Below are positions 35,064 to 45,021 of a stretch of 64,000 nucleotides of DNA, one piece after another. Origin of the DNA: Paracamarosporium sp. OC-R06-R3. Taxonomy: Eukaryota; Ascomycota; Dothideomycetes; Pleosporales; Didymosphaeriaceae. Each line of letters starts with the position of its first letter. Position 1 is the first letter of the stretch. Position numbers and translations under genes: made by a program. The notes below the pieces were generated by a model that saw nothing but the letters and a program-made list of their open reading frames with translations, searched no databases and was not told the DNA's origin. The stretch covers positions 2,303 to 66,302 of the forward strand of contig JACVRA010000306.1 in assembly GCA_019828545.1 (NCBI GenBank). Direction: 5' to 3'.

Positions 35064-35894
35064 TTACCTTCCACCACCGCCCTGCTTTGCGAGGAAGCCG
35101 CCAGCATATTTGGCCAACAACTTCGGTCCCTCTTTCTTTATGACTGGTAGCGCATGCGCATAGAACATGTCTTTAGCCTGCCTCTGCCATTCAGGCTCAT
35201 TCTTCCCAGAACGAGGTCTGTCCCTCATTCTATCATCTCTCGAGCCCCTGAGCAGTCGGTCGTCATATCGATCCCGGTCTCGACGGGGCCTATCGTCATA
35301 TGCATCTCGTCGACGAGGCCGGTCGTCGTACCGCTCATCATAGGGGTCCCTCCGACGCGGCCTATCGTCGTACCGATCATCGTAGTCCCGTCGGCGAGGA
35401 CGCTCATCGTATGCGTCTCTTCGCCTGGGCCTCTCATCATATGCATCGCGCCTTGGTCTGTCGTGCCGACTGTCCGAATAGTAGTCGTCCTCCCGCGGGC
35501 GTCGTCGCCGCTGAGGTCTGTTGGGGTCGTCGTAATCATCGTAAGTGGGAGGCTCGGGAGCGCGAGCCTTCGGGCGCGGGGGAGGAGAGTCTCGTCGTCT
35601 GCGGGGTGGTGGGCCTTCCGATTCGGAGTCGGATAGAGGGGGTCGGGGGTCGCGGTACGACCTTGCGCGACGAGGACGATCCTCTGTGCTATCATGAATA
35701 TATTTCTTGACTGCGTCAAAAGCAGCTCGCATACCTCCTCGGTCTGCATATCGATCGTCGTCGAACCGTGTGCGGCGGGGTCGATCGCGAGCTGGCTGAT
35801 GGTGCCTGCCGCCGTACTCATCCATGTAGTCCGGCGGAGACGCTTCGGGCCGGCGGTTTCGTGGACCTCCGTAAGGCGAAGGGGATCGTGGCAT
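35064..35894 (-). CDS. Arg/Asp-rich repeat protein, unknown function
   Basis: A single exon of 276 aa, starting at the ATG at 35894 (MPRSPSPYGGP). Residues 1-55 are disordered and rich in Pro, Arg and Asp. Residues 56-75 are an ordered-looking helix (GGMRAAFDAVKKYIHDSTED). Then comes a long low-complexity region of imperfect tandem units built on RPRRRD-YDER and YDDRPRRRD (about residues 135-225). The C-terminal 45 residues look folded again, with EPEWQRQAKDMFYAHALPVIK and KLLAKYAGGFLAKQGGGGR. Alternating Arg and Asp/Tyr runs resemble RNA-associated condensate proteins, but the ordered ends point to a specific fungal family I cannot name. The frame stays open upstream of 35894 without an ATG. 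Confidence 0.75.
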   Translation of the reverse strand: MPRSPSPYGGPRNRRPEASPPDYMDEYGGRHHQPARDRPRRTRFDDDRYADRGGMRAAFDAVKKYIHDSTEDRPRRARSYRDPRPPLSDSESEGPPPRRRRDSPPPRPKARAPEPPTYDDYDDPNRPQRRRRPREDDYYSDSRHDRPRRDAYDERPRRRDAYDERPRRRDYDDRYDDRPRRRDPYDERYDDRPRRRDAYDDRPRRDRDRYDDRLLRGSRDDRMRDRPRSGKNEPEWQRQAKDMFYAHALPVIKKEGPKLLAKYAGGFLAKQGGGGR

Positions 35895-37184
35895 TGTGCA
35901 GTTGCCGTATGCTCGTTCGAATCCGTGGGTGGTTGATGTGGTGTGGTGAGCGAAACCCCACCGCAAGACGGTCGCACGGCCGTCCTATAAGCACTGGGGC
36001 AAACGTGACCAGGGCACAAGACCCTGCATTATTGACTTCGCATCAGTCGGGCCGCGTGTCGTCATGCTCCACTATCGCACACCGCCCGACTTCAGCATCA
36101 CGCGCAAAACATGGGTTGGAAGCATTGCAACAGGCTGTGTGAGCGTCGGCGGCTGTACTCGTGGGCTGTGTCATCGTGCATGCCGAAGTGGCGGACGGAT
36201 CCCCCCGCAAAGGGTCCTAAGCGAAATTGACCATCATGTTAGCTGGTTGAATCTTTAGAGCTGACCGGAATGAATATCTGCTGTTGTGTTGCCTTGGTCA
36301 TGCAACTCAAGTTGGCAAGGTAGCCATGTCTAGGTCTTCTTGAGAGCATGCCGGGGTGGTGTGACCGTCGAACACAAGACTTCCCCTTGCCCTGTTTGCA
36401 GAGGAACGAGGCAGTAGCATACAAACGCAGGAATTGTACAGTGTGAGCTGAATGGTAGAGTCTAGAACCCGATGTCCAGGCACCAGGTTAGCTGTGGCGA
36501 AGTGACTGCGCCACGGTGGCGATGGAACTTGATGCACTGTTTGTCGGCATGCCACCGTTACCACACGCTTGACGCGGGTTCGAGTTCCTTCTATTGTCAG
36601 GAGGTATGAAGAGGATTTTTGTATCACAATGAAATCCGTTTCGAGAACTGTACATGTGCAGGCCATAAATGCATTAGGAGACCTGAACTGAAGCCAGTTG
36701 TTGATTGATTTGATTGTTTTAGCTAGAGTGATTTGGCTCTGTTCTGAATGTGATAAAACAAACGAGGGGAATTCGATGTCTCATCGATCAATCTAAAATT
36801 ACATTCTCAGTGTTGAAGGTGATACGAAAGATCCGCCCGAACATAGCAGACATATCAATGGTCCGTACTACCCCCTCATCATTTTACGCGACGTTAGAAA
36901 GTACGAAGGAGCTCATTTTTGTTGACACTTTAGTCTCAATGCTGAGGCCATTTAGGCTGGATAGTCAATACAAACGTGCTCCTTCGTAGCCATCGTACAG
37001 CTCTTAAAGATGTCGACACAGGAGCTACAAATGCTCTTTCAGACACCTCTTCAAACAAGTACAACGCGTCTGCAATGCATAAACAATCCTGAAATCCTCC
37101 TTTGTTCCACGTCTAATCGCTGGGTATCTCGCGCAATAAGTCCAAAAGTCGTTAACAAACAATAACCAAAATTCCACCCTCAGC
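35895..37184. other. Gene-free stretch holding an 87-bp inverted-repeat element
   Basis: Upstream region of the Arg/Asp-rich protein and 3' flank of the PTH11-like gene. The only structured sequence recognised is the MITE-like element at 36902-36988. Other frames are short and unsupported. Confidence 0.5.
36902..36988. mobile_element. MITE-like 87-bp inverted-repeat element, copy 1
   Basis: The ends are TACGAAGGAGC and its perfect reverse complement GCTCCTTCGTA, with a further partly paired stem (TGTTGAC against GTCAATACA). The element starts and ends with TA, so a TA target duplication of Tc1/mariner type is possible. It aligns without gaps over its full 87 bp to the copy at 41044-41130 (67 identical positions by eye, 13 of the 20 differences transitions). 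No coding capacity. Confidence 0.7.
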
Positions 37185-38589
37185 TCACCGCTCCTCCGCT
37201 CGGCCCCGATCCCTTACCTCAATCTTCTTCTTAACAACCTCTCTCGGCCTCGACCCCGCAGCCAGCCTGGCCGAGTCCGCCTCGATATCGCGCATCTGAT
37301 TCCGACCTAACCTGCTTTCAGAGAAATCCCTATACGTCAATTCCTCTTGGCTGGAATGTCGTTTTGCTTTCCAAGCGTCCGCTTTGCGTGTAAAACGTTG
37401 GTCCGTTGTTTCTCTGGTTTCGCTTTGTTCGGCGTCCACTGACTGAGAAGGAGTACTGTTGGTTGGCGCACTGTCGCTCTTTGCACTTCGCATTTGTGCA
37501 GTGAGTCGCGTTCTCTTGCGGATTCGCCGGTAGAGATGCCGTGTCGTGGGCAGTATGCTGGCAATCATATAGATGGAAGGCTCGACGAGGGCGTAGATCA
37601 TAGGACCTCCCGAGGCGTACCATGTTGGGTCTGAGAAGAGGGGAGTGGTGAAGAATACGGCGAAGCGAAGAGCGCATGTTATTATGCCCCTGTCGTTTGA
37701 ATGAGTTTGGTCCTTCTTTACGAGATTGATCGGTACCCAGGGAAAAGTTGTGTACTTACAGGGAGGCAGCTAAGAACGTGAGAATCAGACCAATCTTCTC
37801 CGATGTTGCAATGTTCAATTTGAGAAGAATGGGCCACGGGAGTACCAGCATCGCCACGTCGGTGACCAAACTCGGGATGCTGTAGCTTTTATAAAACAAC
37901 ATGACGTCCCCACAAGATCCATCGTTGATATCGACCGCCTGGGTCCAAAAGTATCTAAATGGTCGGCAAATCGAGAATGCTAGGATAAACGCAATGATTC
38001 CTTGGAGAACGATGATAACTCCGATGCCAATGATGATTCGGCGGTAGGCTGGCAGCTCGAAAACCTGGTGATATAGAAACAAAGCTGCCAGTTTGGCAAA
38101 CATGACCGCAGGCGTGTAGGTAAATTCGAGAACTTTGGATAGCTGCAGCCAGGTTTGAAAAGTTGTTACTTTTACAGCGGCGACATGGTGACCTACGCCA
38201 CCTATTTGGGTCATCACTGTTGAGCGTTAGTAGCTATCATTCGTCCACATCTCTGTCCTGGCGTAAACTCGCAAAATATTGTACCGCCCGAGAGTACTCA
38301 ATTTTGACGTTTTCGCCCCTATATCGAAAATTGCCATTCATCTTAGGAGAGGACAAAACCCACAGATTCCCGTTGCCGCACTTCCCAAACACAGTATGTA
38401 ACACAGTGTATTGCACACCAACATAGGTGTTCCCACGGCCTTGGGGTTGTAATACCTGCTCACGTAGAACAACAGCAGGAAGAACGTATCGATCACGATG
38501 AACGCGATGCTGACCCGTTGATCCAAGTACGGATCATTAGTCTCGGCCAGAAACTCTGGGGAGGGTGGCCCCGCGCTCGAGGCGGCCAT
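37185..38589 (-). CDS. PTH11-like integral membrane protein (fungal rhodopsin-like domain)
   Basis: Three exons: 38364-38589, 37760-38216 and 37185-37689. The introns are 147 and 70 nt, all joins in frame, giving 395 aa. The N-terminus faces outside and about seven membrane segments follow, the first near residues 27-46 (VSIAFIVIDTFFLLLFYVS). Family marks of the fungal rhodopsin-like domain are LQLSKVLEFTYTPAVMFAKLAALFLYHQVF, seen here with FSICRPFRYFW, a DINDGSCGD loop and VTDVAMLVLPWPILLKLNI. The last 130 residues are a cytosolic Ser/Arg-rich tail. PTH11-type receptors sense surfaces or small molecules and feed G-protein signalling in plant pathogens, but most members are uncharacterised. 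No extracellular CFEM domain is present. Confidence 0.88.
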
Positions 38590-39444
38590 GGTGAACGCTT
38601 GGAGTAGCGGTCAAGGTGCGCTTACGGGAGTCGCGTAAGTTGAGTAAGTGGGAAGTGGGAGCTTGGAGGCGGGCGCTCCCGCGGTGGGGACACAGGCGCC
38701 TTTAAGTCGTGGATAGACGTTGAGATCTGACGCGCAGAGAGAAGCACAGCTTCAAATTGGCATTGCTGCAGCTGCACGGGTTCGACATTGTTCGGCGGGT
38801 CATCCCAAGGCTAGCTTGTGCCGAGGCGGACGCAACCCTGGAATCAAACGTGGTTGTTGCACACCTTGCAGCCCCCATTTCCGCACGAGCCTGCATCAGG
38901 CACTCCGGCCGTTAGTGTTGACTGGTGTGGAGCAAAGCTACGCCCGATGACCCCGGAAATAGTCTGTACTTCGTTCCCAATATTGCAAAGACCCACGTCG
39001 ATCAACACAATGCGAATGTGCATGCCGCGCAACAATGCGGCTAGTCACTGGTGCTGTTTGACGCACCTTGCTTTTGCTGATGGACGTGTGGCTTTGCAGG
39101 TATCAAGCGAGGATCAATTCCATCATTGCTTCTCACACCCAACAAGACCGTGTGCCATTGGGGAAAGAAAGCCTGAGCTCAACAGCACTCATAGCAACCG
39201 GCGCTATTATAATACGAGTACAACGTCTTTCGGGTTGGGTTTCGGGATGTCACCTTATCGGATTGACAACAGGGATAAGCGTGCTGCGCGGAGGATTGAT
39301 TGGATCGCATACGCGAGAGGTGCACATTTCGGCGTTACCACCCCTGTACATTACCCTGGATCAGCGTCCGAAATGACGCTTCCGAGGATGACGAGAGGTT
39401 CAGATGAACAACACAGTAGTGGCCCTTGATTATTTCGTTTTTCT
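38590..39444. other. Gene-free stretch
   Basis: Upstream region of the PTH11-like gene and 3' flank of the hydrolase gene. Long plus-strand frames around 38818-39429 have no domain and no splice support. Confidence 0.45.
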
Positions 39445-40698
39445 TTAGTGCTTTTCTAACCACTGATAGACCCGATCTGCAATCTCGAGGTTGTTCTTCT
39501 CCATGAAGAACATATGTCCGTTGCCATGAATACCCTCCTTTCCCAGGTCCGCAAATTCAACATCTACCCCGACTTGCTCCAGATACTTGACAGTGCAATA
39601 GTCGTATGGTGCATGAAATGATGCTTCTCCAGTAACAACAAGCTCTGGGATTTTGGCCAGGTTCGTCACTTGCTTCGCTGGTGACTTCTGCATGATGCAT
39701 TCGTTGTGGTCGGCATCGATTGCTGGCTCGACAACAGTTTCAATGTTAGACGCATTCGTGCCTGCGGAAGGCTCGTATGCGATTGCGAGATCAGTCAGGC
39801 CAAAAGCGAAAGCTGGGTCGTTTCCAAAGGGTGGGCGGAGCGTGAACGGCGGACCGGACGGCTCGAGCTGAACAATGCCCTTGACAAGGTCTGAGCGCAT
39901 ATCTCCGACCCTCCAGCCTATTCATTGTTAGCTACCGCAGGAAGGCAAGTAGTTGTTGGCTCAAGCTACCGTATGCACCCGCTTGTGAATGACTGATGAC
40001 ATAACAGTTGCCTATGAGGTCCACCAGAGCTGCATATGCTTGTGCATTTTGTTCTTCGCTAATAAATCGATCGAATTGGAATTGCACCTGGCTTCTGTAG
40101 AAATTGTCGAAAGTCGAGTCACCAATGCGACCGGTACCGGGCCATTGTGTATGGAGCTTTGCTTGTGGCCACTGGTTGCCGTTATTCGCTAAATCGGTGA
40201 AAATATCGGAAACAGAGCTTGGTGAGCCGATGTATCCGACATTCCCTTGCCCGGGGAACCAAAAGGAGCGACCGCGCGAAGGCTGGTCTGAGAGGTAGAC
40301 TGTGTGACCTTTGGATAAAAAGTATGATGCCCAACCTGGTCGCCCATCTGGGGTATCAAGAAAATTTGTTCCTGTTTGAGCAGAGCCTGCGATGAAGATG
40401 ATGGGTAGTGGTGGGTTTGCGGGAGCCGGATGAGGAGAGAGCTTCTCAACATATATTTGCCCTATCAGGGCCGTCGACGGGGAGCCAGTTGTGCTATCCT
40501 GCTTTCCAGCGTTAGGTGCGCAAATAATTTGTGGAACAGGAGACTCGCTGTTATGTTCGTGTACTTTCCGCCAACGTAGAGGACCTCGCGTTTCGGAATA
40601 ATGTCTAAGAGCAGAGAGCTGTTGGTATGCGCATTGCCACCCAAAAAAGCAACTTGCGCCAAATATGTCGCACAAGTGAAAGTACGAAGGTTAATCAT
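39445..40698 (-). CDS. Secreted or vacuolar alpha/beta hydrolase
   Basis: Proposed exons are 40565-40698, 39970-40493 and 39445-39917, giving 376 aa. The second intron (52 nt, GTAGCT donor, GCTAAC branch, ATAG acceptor) is firm. The first is less certain: several donors lie around 40564, and the chosen GTACAC-GATAG pair is the one that keeps frame. A hydrophobic N-terminus (about residues 5-23) suggests a signal peptide. Hydrolase features are PIIFIAGSAQTGTNF near the oxyanion hole, DGRPGWASYFLSKGHTVYL, the nucleophile elbow SHSQAG and a late GNGHMFFMEKNN holding the catalytic His. This belongs to a fungal family of secreted esterase-like proteins with unknown substrates. Confidence 0.82.
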
Positions 40699-41653
40699 GG
40701 TCAATCGATCCTGTAGCCACCGAAAAGCCACGGAGGAGGCGTTTATTGAGGGAAAGGATGTTTCTGGCGCGAACCAGCTTGAATTTGTAGAATAAAGGAA
40801 AGAAACCAGCGGAGATGGCCATTGCATACGATTCATGATGGGAACGACTCCGGCCGCGCCGCGGCGGCGCGAAGGAACTCGTTTAATCAAGGTCTAGTCT
40901 AATCTCCTGCAGTCTAGAGTCTGGAGAAATTACCAGACGACTGTAACGTAAGCTCTCGCTTCCACTAGTGCGGATTTGACTACTTACGTAACCGGTTCAT
41001 CCTTCACTCGACGCTTTCTTCGTATCAGAAGCAGAGAGGCCACTACAAAGGAGCCGGTTTTTATTGACTATTCGGTCACAGTGCTGAGGCCACTCAAGCT
41101 GAATAATCAATAAAACCGAGCTTCTTCGTACTATTACTCCATCGTTGTCATCACGTTCTGATGCCCGGAAGTATATAGAATACACTGCTATCTGAGCGAT
41201 GGCCTAATGTGTGGGTAAATCAGGGCTCCAGACGATGGAAACGCTATTCGAGAAATGTAACGGCTTCATGCTTGAAGATAGTATGCCCTAATATTTCATT
41301 CTCTCATCGAAGAAGACTATCTCCCAGGAATATTGTAGCAGATAGTGGATACGCATTTCTGTAGGATATTTGATTTGTGCATACGATCAATAACAGTTAG
41401 ATACACAGCAGTTTGATGCCCGTTCTACAAAGTAGCGACTGCTTAGTGTGTATGCGTTTGTATCTCGAGGTAGATCTGCTATCTTGGTGAGCGACACAAT
41501 TTTGATCGTTTGGAGATTGTAGTTCACGCACTTCCAATAAAGACTATGCATCAAGGGCTGGAAATCAGTATCACTCGTGTCATTCTTAGTTAGTAATATG
41601 TAGTTAGATCTCAGGCTCAGAGCAACTGACTATGCAAAGCCGAGACGCACCAT
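40699..41653. other. Gene-free stretch holding an 87-bp inverted-repeat element
   Basis: Upstream region of the hydrolase gene and 3' flank of the amidase gene. It contains copy 2 of the MITE-like element (41044-41130) and a short GC-rich palindromic segment near 40852-40870. No supported frame. Confidence 0.5.
41044..41130. mobile_element. MITE-like 87-bp inverted-repeat element, copy 2
   Basis: The left end TACAAAGGAGCCGG and the following TTTTTATTGA pair with the right end over about 30 bp with few mismatches (right end reversed: TACGAAGAAGCTCGG, then TTTTATTGA). The whole element could fold into a near-complete hairpin around the central TGCTGAGGCCA, which is identical in copy 1. Same length and TA ends as copy 1. 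Confidence 0.72.
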
Positions 41654-43499
41654 TCAATCCACTTCAAGCAGCCGATATCGTTCACCGTGCTTCCCAAGCG
41701 CGTCCTCAACTCGTTCCATAACTGCAAGCACCTTTTCCTCCTCCAGACGCCGGCCAACCACCTGTACGCCGACGGGCAGCCCAGCCATCTTCGTAGCATC
41801 GTAATGTTTGTATGCGCCTTTAGCCACGCCGTTCAGCTTCTTGAAGTTGAAGGTAGCCGGCAGTTGATCTTTTGTTGGGTCAACGTGGGTGACAGGCAAG
41901 ACGCCCGCAGTATAATCAAGCTACGTAGATGTTAATAACATGTTAGTTACAACGCGTGGTCGTGACCTACCAAATTAAACAAAAACGTATAGCCACAACT
42001 GCTGACCGCATCGTGCATTCCATCGTGAGGCACGGCGGGCGTAGCGTTCGGTGGGGTAATCATGAAATCCATCTTTGCTTCATCGTTCCACCACTGGAAA
42101 AATCTGGCCTTGTACGCCTCGCGTTTTCCGGCCAATTGCCAGTACTCGTACGCCGATTTCGGATGCCAGTCTCGCAGCAGGCCGGCCCAGATGCTGTCCC
42201 GTTTGATGTACTTCACCCATAGATAATAGAGGTATTTGATAGGTCGAGAAAGGTTCATGTAATACACCATTTGCTTTGCCCCGGGATCGTTCCATTCGCC
42301 AGTGCGGAAATTCGACATGAAGGTGTTGCCTCCGTCGCTAAGAAGGAGCTCGGAGGCGAGCTGAAGCGCTTCGTAGGGTGATGGTGGGTACACATCGTAC
42401 ACCTCGTGACCTTCAGCGGTGAGAGCAGAAGCAACCTCGTCGAGGGCGCGGGCACAAGCTGGAGACGGGTCAACAACGCCATCTGTACGCAAGACGCCGA
42501 CTTTTAATTTCTTCTTATCCCTGTACTCATTCTCGATATTTTCTCTCCATTCTAGCGGGTGTACGGTATAATCGAGCCTCCAGGGCTTTGTCTGGATGAG
42601 GCTCCGGGTGAAGTAGGTCAAGTCATTCAAAGTTCTGGCCATGGGACTGAAAACGCTCGGTATAGCTTCTTGGCCAAACATGCTTGTGTTCATACCAACT
42701 TTTGGCCATCGGCCAGTTGAGCAACGTAGAGAATAACATCCTGAAAAGTGTGCGGGGACTCGCACGGAGCCTGCGACGTCCGAACCAATGCCAATGCGGC
42801 TGCCACCAAAAGCCAACAGCGCCGACTCTCCTCCTGTAGATCCACCAGGCGAGTATTTGTTGTTATGTGGGTTGGTGGTGCGGCCCCAGACGTCATTGGT
42901 CGATTCGAAAGACAAAAGGGTGATGGGAAGGTTGGTCTTCACAAAAGGTATGGCACCTTGCAACGTGAGCAAGTTTCAAATAACGATATTTGATGAACCT
43001 ACCGGCTTCCTTCAGTAACTGTACGAGCGGTCCATCTTTAGCGTACGGTTTCCCAGTATGTCCAGAATAACCAATTGATATATCGAAGCCCTTCACCTGT
43101 ATAGAGTCCTTCAATGAAACGGGAATACCGGCCAACGGGCCCTTGAGATTGACCTCATTTTGCGCCCACTCCTCCGCTTCAGGAAACAATATTTCCGTCG
43201 CGCAGTTTGTCTTCTCATGCGCCTTCAACGTCACCTTGCCGTAGGCACGCAGAATGTCGATGGGGCTCGTGACTTGTTTATGTACATCCTGGACAAGGTC
43301 CTGGATTGGCTTGCCGAGGATGGTGCGCTCGTCCGGAGAGAGAGGGTCCAGGTATGCTTTCGGAAGGGTAGCGATCTTGGAGGCACGTCCAGCCTGCTTG
43401 CGGTCACTATAAACGGTCAGCTTATCATGCTTGGTTTGGGTGGGGTACGGAGGATAGCTACCAGTCGCGCCGGTGTTGCCGGTATTCAAGGATACCCAT
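41654..43499 (-). CDS. Amidase (amidase signature family)
   Basis: Four exons: 43462-43499, 43003-43406, 41971-42956 and 41654-41920. The introns are 55, 46 and 50 nt, all in frame, giving 564 aa, normal for fungal amidases. The Ser-cisSer-Lys triad is visible: Lys in GIPVSLKDS (about residue 110), the bridging Ser in YSPGGSTGGES (about 188) and the nucleophile Ser in GSDVAGSVRVPAHFSG (about 212). The C-terminal GLPVGVQVVGRRLEEEKVL is typical of the fold. The enzyme hydrolyses carboxylic amides. Similarity is to general fungal acetamidase and fatty-acid-amide hydrolase-like proteins, so the substrate is open. The 13-residue first exon is the least certain part. Confidence 0.93.
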
Positions 43500-44271
43500 G
43501 GCTCCTATTTCTGCTCCAACAAAAGAAAGGAATTCCAGAAGACAGTGTCCAGCTTCAGCTGCCCTTTTAAAGCGCCAGCTTAGGTGGAACTAGGTCAATT
43601 AGTCGCATGCTTCTGAGTGAGCACCAGGTGCCCACGTAGAGACCCGCCCTGGCGCGCGCTTTGCCAGCCGAAGCGAGGCAAGCCGAAGCCCTTATCTGGG
43701 GTTGAGCCGAGGATGAGCGCTCGGTTGTAGCTGCCAAAATGGAGTAGCGCGAGTTGGACATGAACTGACCTCCGCATATCTCTACCGTATATCTCTTCGC
43801 ATGAAAAGTGCAGACTTCTCAGCACCATTATGGAACTCCGATATTCGTGACAAGGCAGCGTGATGCAAAAAGGAATGCGGTCAGCATAAAGCACCTGCGA
43901 CCTCCCAAATAGCACTTCCAGCTAAATCTTGAGGTTCGCACGCGTGATACTCCACTTCCAATAATGGGAAAAGCCACTCCATCCTGCTAGAAATAGTGTC
44001 AGTAGTCGCACAAGCTAGGCCAGCGTAGATGGCCACCCATTCAAAGTGACTTCAAATGTCGGACAGAGAACTGTATTCCAAACATCACAAATACAGCGCA
44101 ATATCTCAAATGTAAAACCATGGCGAACCGTTGCACTTCACACTATACTACGCTACCGTCCTAGTAACACCTTCTCCACTTCAGCTCCTCCAAATCGAGC
44201 ACCTTCCACTTGCGGATGGACACCGCCGATGGCCTCGTCACGTTCCACCTTCAGATCCTTAGCGTCTGCAT
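43500..44271. other. Gene-free stretch
   Basis: Upstream region of the amidase gene and 3' flank of the DUF4360 gene. No supported frame or repeat. Confidence 0.5.
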
Positions 44272-45021
44272 TTACTTGGTGCACTTCTGCCACTGGACGT
44301 ACGCAATCTGGGTGAACTTGAGATCGGTCGAGTCGGTCGTGAGAAGACCGGTGGCAGCCGTCGCAGTTGATGTCAAGCGGACCTGGGAGTTGATGTTGAG
44401 CATGCCGGTAGCACCACAAGGCGACCAGACGGTCGAGGTCGAGTCGGCCTGGTCGTGCTTCAGGTAGTCGCCTGTCACCGGGCCGGTGAAGGTGTACTCA
44501 GTCGAGGACTATCGTACCAGTCAATATCCTGCATGACAAGAAAAAGGTAGGAAGGGGCTATGAAATGTGAAGGTACCTGGTCAGTCTGGCCGGAGAAGTA
44601 GTAGGTCGATTTAAGAGTGCCAGTAACGCCCTTCTGGATGGCGGCATAACCGCGGTAGTCGGCGCTGAGAATGGAGTACTGGAAGCCTCCCGGGTACTGG
44701 ATGTCGATGTTGAGCTGGCAGTTCTTGCGCTGCTCAGTGACGGCGATGCCCGGGCCAATGGAGGCAATGTACGAGTCAAAGATGAGGGTAATGAGGGTCT
44801 TGTCAGCCGAGAGTTGGGAGCTTAGAGTGCCCTGGGGGCATCCAGTTCCTCCATAAGTGACACCTCGGATGGTGACCTGGACGTATAAGTAACAGCATAT
44901 ACAAGGGCAAGGGCGAGACAAAATTTACCTGGCCTGCTGGCGGAGCATCGCCAAGCTCAACAGGGTTGATGGGGATGGTGGCAGCCAAAGCGGCGGGAAG
45001 GAGGGCAAGGAACCACTTCAT
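44272..45021 (-). CDS. Secreted DUF4360 protein
   Basis: Three exons: 44929-45021, 44577-44876 and 44272-44508. The introns are 52 and 68 nt, in frame, giving 209 aa. A signal peptide (MKWFLALLPAALAA) leads into a beta-rich secreted domain. The features VTIRGVTYGGTGCPQGT, ITLIFDSYIASIGPG, RKNCQLNIDIQYPGGFQYSI and a late WSPCG match the DUF4360 family of small Cys-containing secreted fungal and bacterial proteins. Four or more Cys could form disulphides. The function is unknown; members occur in fungal secretomes. Gene size and secretion make it a possible effector-type protein, but the family also occurs in non-pathogens. Confidence 0.9.

Noticed and set aside
35910..35925. GTTCGAATCC resembling a tRNA T-loop
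   Set aside because: Flanking bases do not form the T stem, and no matching D-arm or acceptor stem is nearby.
38818..39429. Plus-strand frame of 203 codons between the PTH11-like and hydrolase genes
   Set aside because: The product is compositionally odd, with no domain. Another frame is also open over the same stretch.
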